Of a stretch of DNA of 5,655 bases, positions 1 through 4,863 are shown piece by piece. Made by a program: the position numbers and the translations under genes. The notes under the pieces are model-generated. The model was not told the DNA's origin. It saw only the letters and a program-made list of their open reading frames with translations, and ran no database searches. Source of the stretch: Rhodospirillaceae bacterium (GTDB lineage Bacteria > Pseudomonadota > Alphaproteobacteria > Rhodospirillales > Magnetovibrionaceae). Location of the stretch: positions 1 through 5,655 of the forward strand of contig JAOULV010000101.1 of NCBI GenBank assembly GCA_029881835.1, given 5' to 3'. The stretch's first letter is position 1, and the number at the start of each line of letters is the position of its first letter.

Positions 1-867
1 GGCGCCCACCCAGAAATGTTCTATTTCGAGCTGGCCTTCACTAAGGGTTAATTCGCCATCGTTGAAGCGATCAACAACTTCTTTTTGTTTTTCCATAAAA
101 AGGCGCGTTCCATCATTGGCAAGTGCGCGCACCGGGATAACCGGAAAACGCGGGTCAAGCTGCGCGGTGGAAACCGCATCGCGGGCCTGCGCCCGGATAA
201 ACGCTTTTTTGAAATTTTCGTGCGCGATACATTCTGTCGCACAAACCAAACGTGTGCCAATTTGCACACCGGCCGCACCCATTTCAAGATAGCTGACAAT
301 TGCTTCACCGCGACCAATTCCACCCGCAACAAAAATCGGAACTTCGGTGATAACCGGTAAAATTTCTTGCGCCAAAACACTGGTGGCTACGGGGCCGATA
401 TGCCCGCCCGCTTCGTTGCCTTCAATCACCAGCCCATCGGCACCGCTACGCACCAAACGTTTGGCCAACGCCAAGGCGGGGGCAAAGCAGATTACTTTAG
501 CACCACCATCTTTTACCCGTTTAATCGATGCCCCGCTGGGCAAACCGCCGGCCAACACAATGTGACTAACATTTAATTCAAGGCATTTATCAATTAGCGC
601 GTCTAGTTCGGGATGCATGGTAATAAGATTAACCCCGAACGGTTTGTCGGTTTTTTTCTGGGTGGCAATAATTACTTCGGCCAATTGATCGGGCATCATC
701 GAGCCACCGGCAATTACCCCAAAACCACCGGCATTGGAAATTGCCGAAACAAGGTTGCTTTCCGAAATCCACGACATGGCGCCGCCCAGTATGGCGTAGC
801 GCGTGCCCAACAGTTCACGCCCACGGGCCCACATTTTATCCAGACGTTGCTCGGGCGTGGTGTTCAT
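1..867 (-). CDS. Nitronate monooxygenase-like flavin oxidoreductase, 3' end cut by the window edge
   Basis: Reading the minus strand from the ATG at 867 gives 289 codons without a stop up to position 1, so the gene continues outside the window. The product belongs to the FMN-dependent TIM-barrel family of nitronate monooxygenases (2-nitropropane dioxygenases) and FabK-like enoyl reductases. Visible landmarks in order are GGAMSW (residues 28-33), SNAGGFGVIAGG (44-55), FGVNL (76-80), EGNEAGGHIG (149-158, with the family's conserved active-site histidine as H156), FVAGGIGRGEA (179-189, phosphate-binding part of the FMN site) and GVQIGTR (200-206). Family members are usually about 310-340 residues, so only a short C-terminal piece should be missing. 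The start is chosen because its ATG follows the lysC TAA directly, with GGTG 8-9 bases upstream inside lysC. This suggests co-transcription and perhaps translational coupling. Motifs do not separate a true nitronate oxidase from other members, so the substrate is unknown. Confidence 0.88.
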   Translation of the reverse strand, partial: MNTTPEQRLDKMWARGRELLGTRYAILGGAMSWISESNLVSAISNAGGFGVIAGGSMMPDQLAEVIIATQKKTDKPFGVNLITMHPELDALIDKCLELNVSHIVLAGGLPSGASIKRVKDGGAKVICFAPALALAKRLVRSGADGLVIEGNEAGGHIGPVATSVLAQEILPVITEVPIFVAGGIGRGEAIVSYLEMGAAGVQIGTRLVCATECIAHENFKKAFIRAQARDAVSTAQLDPRFPVIPVRALANDGTRLFMEKQKEVVDRFNDGELTLSEGQLEIEHFWVGA

Positions 868-1359
868 TTATTCGTCACCATCCAAGCCATAGGTCGTGTG
901 CAATGAACGAAGGGCCAGTTCGGCGTATTCTTCGGCGATTAGCACGCTTACCTTTATTTCCGATGTGGAAATAACCTGGATGTTGATGCCTTTATCGGCC
1001 AGCGATTGAAACATCCGCTGGGCAATACCGGCGTGGCTTCGCATACCAACACCAATAACCGAAACCTTGACCACATTGGGGTCTGATTGCAGATCTTTAT
1101 AGCCAAGGTCCTGTGCGTGCGCTTTTACCGTTGCAACCGCACGCTCAAGATCTGCCTTGGTAACCGTAAAGGTAAGATCGGTTGCCGCATGGTTAACATC
1201 GGCCGAAACGTTTTGCACAATCATATCAACGTTAATGTTGGCATCTGCCAGCGCGCCAAAAATTTTTGCCGCTATCCCCGGCTGATCGAGAACACCAACA
1301 AGAGTAATTTTTGCTTCGTCACGGCTGTAAGCGATACCGCTTATAAGTTCCTGTTCCAC
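868..1359 (-). other. Possible internally initiated LysC beta subunit (ACT domains only)
   Basis: Inside lysC an in-frame GTG at 1359-1357 (codon V247) is preceded by GAGGA at 1371-1367 with 7 bases between, a good ribosome-site geometry. Initiation there would give a 163-residue protein made only of the two ACT domains. In Corynebacterium and some Bacillus aspartokinases a beta subunit starts internally in the same linker. From memory, the C. glutamicum beta subunit begins MEEAVLTGVA, and the sequence here from V247 reads VEQELISGIA, so the two starts coincide without a gap. The GAGGA lies in codons for Asn-Glu-Asp-Glu and could reflect coding constraint alone. This product is inferred, not shown. 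Confidence 0.35.
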
Positions 1360-2097
1360 GATTTCATCCTCATTGACTACTAGTGTGCCGGGTTCATCAG
1401 AAAAGCTTGACCTGACCTGAACGCGCACACCATGTTTCATTGCCACTTCGACTGAGCGGGTTTGCAAAACCTTGGCCCCGACCGAGGCCATTTCCAACAT
1501 TTCTTCATAAGTAATTTTATCTAGCTTCTTGGCCTTTGCAACGATACGCGGATCGGTGGTGTAAACCCCGTTTACGTCCGTATAAATATCGCACCGTTCG
1601 GCACCCAATGCGGCGGCCAGCGCCACGGCGGAAGTGTCCGAACCACCCCGTCCCAAAGTCGTTACCCGGTTTTTCTGGCTTATGCCCTGAAACCCCGGCA
1701 CCACCGCAACATTTCCTGCCTTCATCGACGTTAGAATTTCTTCGGTTTCAATTCCTTCAATCCGGGCCTTGGCATGGGCCGAACTGGTTTTTATTGGCAA
1801 CTGCCAGCCCAGCCATGAACGCGCCGGAACACCGATACTTTGTAGCGCCAACGCCAAAAGACCTGACGTCACCTGTTCACCACTTGAAACGACCACGTCA
1901 TATTCTTGGGTATCGTAAAGCTTGCCCGTTTGTTCGACATAATCAACCAGTTGATTGGTAACGCCCGCCATGGCCGAAACCACGACCGCGACCTGATTGC
2001 CGGCATCGACTTCGCCCTTGACGCGCAACGCCACGGCTTGGATGCGCTCTACATCGGCTACCGAGGTTCCGCCAAATTTTTGTACGATAAGTGCCAT
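868..2097 (-). CDS. lysC: Aspartate kinase (aspartokinase), feedback-regulated type
   Basis: This 409-residue cytoplasmic enzyme phosphorylates aspartate to 4-phospho-aspartate, the first step towards lysine, diaminopimelate, threonine and methionine. The kinase domain covers about residues 1-245: KFGGTS at 7-12 (ATP/aspartate site), SSGEQ at 71-75, GRGGSDTSA at 149-157 and TDVNGVYTTDPR at 173-184. Two ACT regulatory domains follow, at about 263-335 and 344-405, the second containing STSEIKVSVLI (377-387). Length and layout fit the monofunctional class of Corynebacterium LysC; there is no homoserine dehydrogenase fusion. From remembered alignment, residues tied to lysine plus threonine inhibition in C. 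glutamicum (S301, T308, T311) are conserved here as S298, T306 and T309, so concerted feedback inhibition is inferred. The ATG start gives the canonical N-terminus although only a poor ribosome site (GAGATAAGG, ending 2 bases before ATG) precedes it. The gene is divergent from ubiG and abuts the downstream flavin oxidoreductase. Confidence 0.97.
   Translation of the reverse strand: MALIVQKFGGTSVADVERIQAVALRVKGEVDAGNQVAVVVSAMAGVTNQLVDYVEQTGKLYDTQEYDVVVSSGEQVTSGLLALALQSIGVPARSWLGWQLPIKTSSAHAKARIEGIETEEILTSMKAGNVAVVPGFQGISQKNRVTTLGRGGSDTSAVALAAALGAERCDIYTDVNGVYTTDPRIVAKAKKLDKITYEEMLEMASVGAKVLQTRSVEVAMKHGVRVQVRSSFSDEPGTLVVNEDEIVEQELISGIAYSRDEAKITLVGVLDQPGIAAKIFGALADANINVDMIVQNVSADVNHAATDLTFTVTKADLERAVATVKAHAQDLGYKDLQSDPNVVKVSVIGVGMRSHAGIAQRMFQSLADKGINIQVISTSEIKVSVLIAEEYAELALRSLHTTYGLDGDE
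1367..1371 (-). promoter_or_regulatory. Shine-Dalgarno-like GAGGA inside lysC
   Basis: On the minus strand GAGGA is followed by 7 bases and then an in-frame GTG at 1359. It is stronger than the ribosome site in front of the full-length lysC start. It is the main sequence evidence for the possible internal beta-subunit start described for 868-1359. Confidence 0.35.
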
Positions 2098-2124
2098 CGC
2101 CTTATCTCGTTTCCTGATATATAT

Positions 2125-2139
2125 TTAAACCCAGTTTAA
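2125..2139. repeat. Short inverted repeat TTAAAC-CCA-GTTTAA upstream of lysC
   Basis: Six-base arms at 2125-2130 and 2134-2139 are perfect inverted copies around a 3-base centre. The repeat begins 28 bases upstream of the lysC start codon and overlaps the likely -10 region on the minus strand. The symmetry and position would suit an operator for a dimeric regulator, but AT-rich DNA gives such repeats often by chance and no regulator family is recognised from the motif. Confidence 0.3.
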
Positions 2140-2186
2140 GTGTTGCCCTATTGCACCCTTGCGGGCGCGTATTCATACTCGTAATA

Positions 2187-2206
2187 AGGGCTAAATGCAA
2201 AGCCCT
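2187..2206 (+). repeat. Small hairpin in the ubiG leader
   Basis: AGGGCT (2187-2192) and AGCCCT (2201-2206) form a perfect 6-bp stem with an 8-base loop, 55 bases before the ubiG start. There is no T-run directly after it, so it does not look like a terminator. It may be a leader structure or a binding site, or chance. Confidence 0.3.
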
Positions 2207-2261
2207 AAAGGGACAAAAAACGCCTATAAACCAGCCAAAACAAGGAAAAAAGGCCATAACA

Positions 2262-3014
2262 ATGTCTAGCCCGAACCACGCCAGCACAGCCGATGCCCAA
2301 GAAATTGCCAATTTTACCCGCATGGCCGAGCAATGGTGGGACCCAAAGGGCAAGTTTCGCCCGCTTCACCAAATAAACCCGCTGCGCACCCAGTTTGTGG
2401 TTGAAAATGCCGCCCGGCATTTTGGCTTTGACGGGGGGGCTGAAAAACCACTTTCGGGCCTTGATATAATTGACGTTGGTTGTGGCGGAGGAATTTTATC
2501 CGAACAGATGGCGGCCCTTGGTGGCAATGTTACCGCAATTGACGCGGGCGCTAAAAACATCGAGATAGCAAAAATTCATAGCACCAAAAGCGGGCTTGAT
2601 ATCAATTATCAAAATATTTTACCCGAAGACATGGCGCTTGAAGGTAAGCGGTTTGATATTGTTTTAAATATGGAAATTATTGAGCACGTTAGCGATACCG
2701 AAGCTTTTATGGCCGCCAGCACCAAACTTTTAAAAGATAACGGGGTAATGGTTTTATCAACGCTTAACCGCACCATTAAATCGTTGTTATTGGCAAAAAT
2801 TGGCGCCGAATACATTTTGCGCTGGCTGCCGGTTGGAACCCACAATTGGGATAAATTCTTAAAACCGTCCGAACTGGCGCGTCTTATTCGCCCGCACGGG
2901 TTGGAATTTACGGAAATTGAAGGCGTAATTTACAACCCACTAAATGACAGTTGGTCCGTTTCAAAAACTGATTTGGATGTAAATTACATGGCGTTCGCGG
3001 TAGGCAAAAAATAG
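2262..3014 (+). CDS. ubiG: Ubiquinone biosynthesis O-methyltransferase (bifunctional 3-demethylubiquinol / polyprenyl-dihydroxyphenol methyltransferase)
   Basis: UbiG uses S-adenosylmethionine for both O-methylation steps of ubiquinone synthesis at the inner membrane. The 250-residue product has the family's N-terminal signature FTRMAEQWWDPKGKFRPLH (18-36) followed by INPLR (38-42). It then shows SAM motif I, DVGCGGGILSE (71-81); the acidic end of strand 2, D94; motif II around FDIVLNMEIIEHV (131-143); and post-motif LSTLNRT (165-171). The segment TIKSLLLAKIGAEYILRWLPVGTHNW (171-196) matches the UbiG-specific insertion reported to contact membrane lipid. The reading frame is open back to an ATG at 2151, but the start at 2262 is preferred: AAGG at 2250-2253 sits 8 bases upstream, and the encoded N-terminus matches the usual family start. 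The extra 37 residues would have no family equivalent. It is the only plus-strand gene here, divergent from lysC. Confidence 0.96.
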   Translation: MSSPNHASTADAQEIANFTRMAEQWWDPKGKFRPLHQINPLRTQFVVENAARHFGFDGGAEKPLSGLDIIDVGCGGGILSEQMAALGGNVTAIDAGAKNIEIAKIHSTKSGLDINYQNILPEDMALEGKRFDIVLNMEIIEHVSDTEAFMAASTKLLKDNGVMVLSTLNRTIKSLLLAKIGAEYILRWLPVGTHNWDKFLKPSELARLIRPHGLEFTEIEGVIYNPLNDSWSVSKTDLDVNYMAFAVGKK

Positions 3015-3015
3015 C

Positions 3016-3474
3016 TCAGCTGTTTTTACGATTGCTTCCGGGAACACGAACGAAATCGATGCCTTCTTCTTCCAGCTCTTTTTCTTCTTTTTCACTGGCG
3101 TGTCCGTAAATGCCGCCTTCTTCGCGTTCGCCATAATGCATGGCGCGGGCTTCGTCGGCGAATTTATCGCCGACATCTTCATAGTTTTTTTCAACGTATT
3201 CACGCGCCTTGGTTGCGGCTTCTAGTATTTGCTGGGCGACCTGATGGGCGCGGGTTTCGGTAACGCGATCCCCGGCAACGGAATTGGCGCTTTCAATATC
3301 ATGGCTTGCGCTTTTGGCAATGTTTGGCGCCATCGGGGCTTTGCTTATTTCGGTTTTACCGCAATAGGGGCATTCGATTTGCCCGGCCTTGGCCTGACGG
3401 TCAAAGGTTTTGCCATCACGAAACCAGCCGTCAAAGCTGTGCTCATCGCAACATTGCAATTTATAAAGGATCAT
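3016..3474 (-). CDS. DUF1178 family protein, putative zinc-ribbon, function unknown
   Basis: This 152-residue protein matches the DUF1178 family over its whole length. The N-terminus MILYKLQCCDEHSFDGWFRD, the CPYC pair (C35, C38) and the KAPMAPNIAK segment (45-54) are characteristic. So is the C-terminal part with VGDKFADEARAMHYGE (101-116) and IYGHAS (122-127). C8 or C9 and H12 together with C35 and C38 could form a small zinc ribbon, which is inference. The middle (about 55-100) is polar and probably helical, and the tail contains a strongly acidic stretch EKEEKELEEEG (129-138). No signal peptide or membrane segment is visible. The start is supported by GAGG at 3485-3482, 7 bases before ATG. 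It is the last gene after the amidase, 123 bases downstream, and its TGA lies one base from the ubiG stop in tail-to-tail orientation. No biochemical role is established that I know of. Confidence 0.9.
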   Translation of the reverse strand: MILYKLQCCDEHSFDGWFRDGKTFDRQAKAGQIECPYCGKTEISKAPMAPNIAKSASHDIESANSVAGDRVTETRAHQVAQQILEAATKAREYVEKNYEDVGDKFADEARAMHYGEREEGGIYGHASEKEEKELEEEGIDFVRVPGSNRKNS

Positions 3475-3536
3475 TGGTTCGCCTCAATTAAATAACTAAG
3501 GGGCAATTGTGCCAGAAAATCATTAAGGGAATAGTT

Positions 3537-3582
3537 AAAAAAACACCCAGCAGAAATTATTTATCCGCCACCAAGCAAGGTG
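3537..3582 (-). terminator. Weak candidate rho-independent terminator after the amidase gene
   Basis: Read on the minus strand, CACCTTGC (3582-3575) can pair with GCTGGGTG (3551-3544): seven of eight positions pair, counting one G-U, with one U-U mismatch. Seven T residues follow at once (3543-3537). The 23-base loop is long for an intrinsic terminator, so this is tentative. If real, it would reduce read-through from the amidase into the DUF1178 gene, which otherwise lies 123 bases downstream. Confidence 0.28.
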
Positions 3583-3597
3583 CCTTAAAAATGTATG

Positions 3598-4452
3598 TTA
3601 TTCAAATGGTTGTTCATTTTTTAGGGATGGGATTTTGCTTCGCGCCTGGGCCACGGAACGCACATCTATGTCTGCCACCATGACTGAAGCACCATCCCCG
3701 CCGTCGCTCAGCACCTGCCCCCACGGGTCAACCACCAATGAATGGCCAAAGGTTTTGCGGTTGCCTGCGTGGGTTCCGGTTTGCGCCGGGGCAAAAACAA
3801 AACATCCGTTTTCGATTGCCCGGGCGCGCAATAAAACGTGCCAGTGGGCCTTGCCGGTTGTTTCGGTAAAGGCCGCCGGAACGGCAAAAAAATCGGCCCC
3901 CGCATTTGCAAGGCGGCGATAAAGATGGGGAAAGCGAACGTCATAACATGTTGTCAGGCCCATATTTCCCCACGGCAGATCAAGCAACGCCGATTTTGTA
4001 CCGGGGCGAAAAGTTTCACTTTCGCGGTAGCTTTCATTTTCACTAAGAACAACGTCAAACATATGTATCTTGTCATAACGCTGGGCGATTTTACCATCGG
4101 GTGAAAAAACAATTGTGCGGTTAACCAGCGGCTGCGCGGAATCTGCTTCGCCCAATTTTATTGCAAAGGTTCCGCCGTGAAGCCAGACCCCAAGTTCACG
4201 CGCCAAATCGCCAAACGCGGCTATGGCCGGATGGTCGTTTTCTGTGCGTGCGTTTTTTAAAATATTTTCCCGCCCAAATGTCATCATTGAGCTGTTTTCC
4301 GGCAGCAATACCATGCCCGCACCCATGGCTGCGCCCTCGCGGATAAGCTTGGCCGCGGTCGAAATATTTTCGTCCATGTTGTCGGATGAATTTAGCTGAA
4401 CCAGCGCAACCTTAAACGGGCTGAACGGTGTTTTTTCATTTGCATCGTTCAT
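3598..4452 (-). CDS. Carbon-nitrogen hydrolase, probable deaminated glutathione amidase (Nit1/YbeM type)
   Basis: The 284-residue product is a complete nitrilase-superfamily enzyme. The catalytic residues are visible: E52 in LLPENSS, K128 in YDKIHMFDV, C169 in TTCYDVRFPHLYR, and the accessory glutamate E144 in YRESE. Within the superfamily, KIHMFDV followed by YRES and the CYDVRFPHLYR nucleophile elbow point to the Nit1/YbeM branch. Those enzymes hydrolyse deaminated glutathione, formed by transaminase side reactions, to 2-oxoglutarate and cysteinylglycine. Omega-amidase or another small amide substrate remains possible, since the family cannot be split safely by eye. The enzyme should be cytoplasmic; no signal peptide is seen. 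GGGG ends 7 bases before the ATG, a modest ribosome site. The gene lies 41 bases downstream of the glutaredoxin gene, which supports a glutathione-related role. The start matches the usual position just before the first strand, FKVALVQLN (13-21). Confidence 0.92.
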   Translation of the reverse strand: MNDANEKTPFSPFKVALVQLNSSDNMDENISTAAKLIREGAAMGAGMVLLPENSSMMTFGRENILKNARTENDHPAIAAFGDLARELGVWLHGGTFAIKLGEADSAQPLVNRTIVFSPDGKIAQRYDKIHMFDVVLSENESYRESETFRPGTKSALLDLPWGNMGLTTCYDVRFPHLYRRLANAGADFFAVPAAFTETTGKAHWHVLLRARAIENGCFVFAPAQTGTHAGNRKTFGHSLVVDPWGQVLSDGGDGASVMVADIDVRSVAQARSKIPSLKNEQPFE

Positions 4453-4493
4453 GATTTGACCCCGTTCAAATAATAATTATTGGGATAAATAAA

Positions 4494-4760
4494 TTAGCTT
4501 ATTCCCAACATGGTATCCAGTTCGCCGTCTAGATCCAGTTCAATTAAATCGTCACTGCCGCCAATGGGCTTTCCGTTAATAAAAATTTGCGGAACCGTGT
4601 GCCCGCCCGAACGGCTCTCCATTTCGCGGCGTTTATCGGGCTTCATCAGGACATTTATTTCCTCGAACTCGACACCTTTGTTGGTCAAAAGCCGTTTGGC
4701 CCGGTGGCAATAGCCGCAGGTGGGGCTGGTGTATATTTCTACTTTAACAGGGGTACTCAC
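4494..4760 (-). CDS. grxC: Glutaredoxin 3 (dithiol glutaredoxin with CGYC active site)
   Basis: This 88-residue single-domain protein has the glutaredoxin fold. It shows an N-terminal strand VEIYTSP, the active site C15-G-Y-C18 followed by HRAKRLL, the cis-proline motif TVPQIFI (55-61), and the glutathione-binding GGSDDL (67-72). Length and the RREMESRSGGHTVPQIFINGKPIGG pattern fit GrxC. It reduces protein disulfides and glutathione mixed disulfides using glutathione in the cytoplasm. Two points differ from the commonest form: glycine instead of proline in the active site (CPYC is usual) and serine where many bacterial homologues have cysteine in GG(C/S)DDL. The start codon is GTG, chosen because AGAGAGG lies 6 bases upstream and the protein then begins at the normal place. 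It stands 103 bases after comF, with its own promoter candidate in that gap, and 41 bases before the amidase gene. Confidence 0.95.
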   Translation of the reverse strand: MSTPVKVEIYTSPTCGYCHRAKRLLTNKGVEFEEINVLMKPDKRREMESRSGGHTVPQIFINGKPIGGSDDLIELDLDGELDTMLGIS

Positions 4761-4766
4761 GGTGGG

Positions 4767-4773
4767 CCTCTCT
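4767..4773 (-). promoter_or_regulatory. Ribosome binding site deciding the GTG start of grxC
   Basis: AGAGAGG on the minus strand, 6 bases before the GTG at 4760-4758. It is among the best ribosome sites in the window and supports GTG as the start. No ATG in this frame gives a sensible glutaredoxin N-terminus. Confidence 0.7.
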
Positions 4774-4809
4774 GAAAATGGGCGATGGGTGGATTGTTAA
4801 GCTTATGCT

Positions 4810-4839
4810 AATATATAGCCTGCCGGGACCTGACTGCAA
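4810..4839 (-). promoter_or_regulatory. Candidate promoter for grxC in the comF-grxC gap
   Basis: On the minus strand TTGCAG (4839-4834) is followed after 18 bases by TATATT (4815-4810), which matches five of six bases of the standard -10 box; an overlapping TATATA gives a 16-base spacer. The -35 match is only moderate. The 103-base gap is large for genes in one operon, and the AT-rich patch stands out from its GC-rich surroundings. This supports a separate start of transcription for grxC and the downstream amidase. Confidence 0.4.
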
Positions 4840-4863
4840 GAGCGGGTTTGGGGCAAAATTGAG

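Larger units (their letters stand above)
2098..2261. promoter_or_regulatory. Divergent lysC / ubiG intergenic promoter region
   Basis: These 164 bases separate the divergent starts of lysC (minus) and ubiG (plus), so both promoters are expected here. Next to lysC lies an AT-rich block: the alternating run ATATATAT at 2117-2124 followed by TTTAAAC. On the minus strand this offers a TATATA-type -10, but no good -35 stands at the right distance. On the plus strand TTGCAC (2151-2156) and CATACT (2174-2179) are 17 bases apart, which is a weak match to a housekeeping sigma promoter for ubiG. I see no lysine riboswitch-like conserved core and no leader peptide rich in lysine or threonine codons. The exact promoters are uncertain; the regional assignment rests on gene orientation. 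Confidence 0.55.

Noticed and set aside
48..380. 110-codon open frame on the minus strand at the left edge
   Set aside because: It overlaps, in another frame, the flavin oxidoreductase, whose frame shows recognisable FMN-binding and active-site motifs across the same bases.
1536..1961. 141-codon open frame on the plus strand inside lysC
   Set aside because: It lies wholly antisense to a well-supported aspartokinase, has proline/arginine-rich composition typical of a shadow frame, and resembles no family.
2151..2261. Upstream in-frame extension of ubiG from an ATG at 2151
   Set aside because: The extra 37 residues have no counterpart in UbiG, contain the leader hairpin sequence, and lack a ribosome site. 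The ATG at 2262 has AAGG 8 bases upstream and yields the family N-terminus.
2098..2261. Possible lysine riboswitch or attenuator before lysC
   Set aside because: The space before lysC is too short and AT-rich for a lysine riboswitch, the hairpin lies on the ubiG side, and no short leader peptide rich in lysine or threonine is present.
3011..3024. TAGCTCAGCTG at the ubiG end resembles the D-arm (box A) of a tRNA
   Set aside because: No T-arm with GGTTCGA-type sequence, anticodon arm or acceptor pairing follows. The bases are explained by the two stop codons and flanking coding sequence.
4472..4481. Perfect 10-base palindrome AATAATTATT in the grxC-amidase gap
   Set aside because: Simple AT-only symmetry in a 41-base AT-rich spacer is easily due to chance, with no GC stem for a terminator and no promoter spacing partner.
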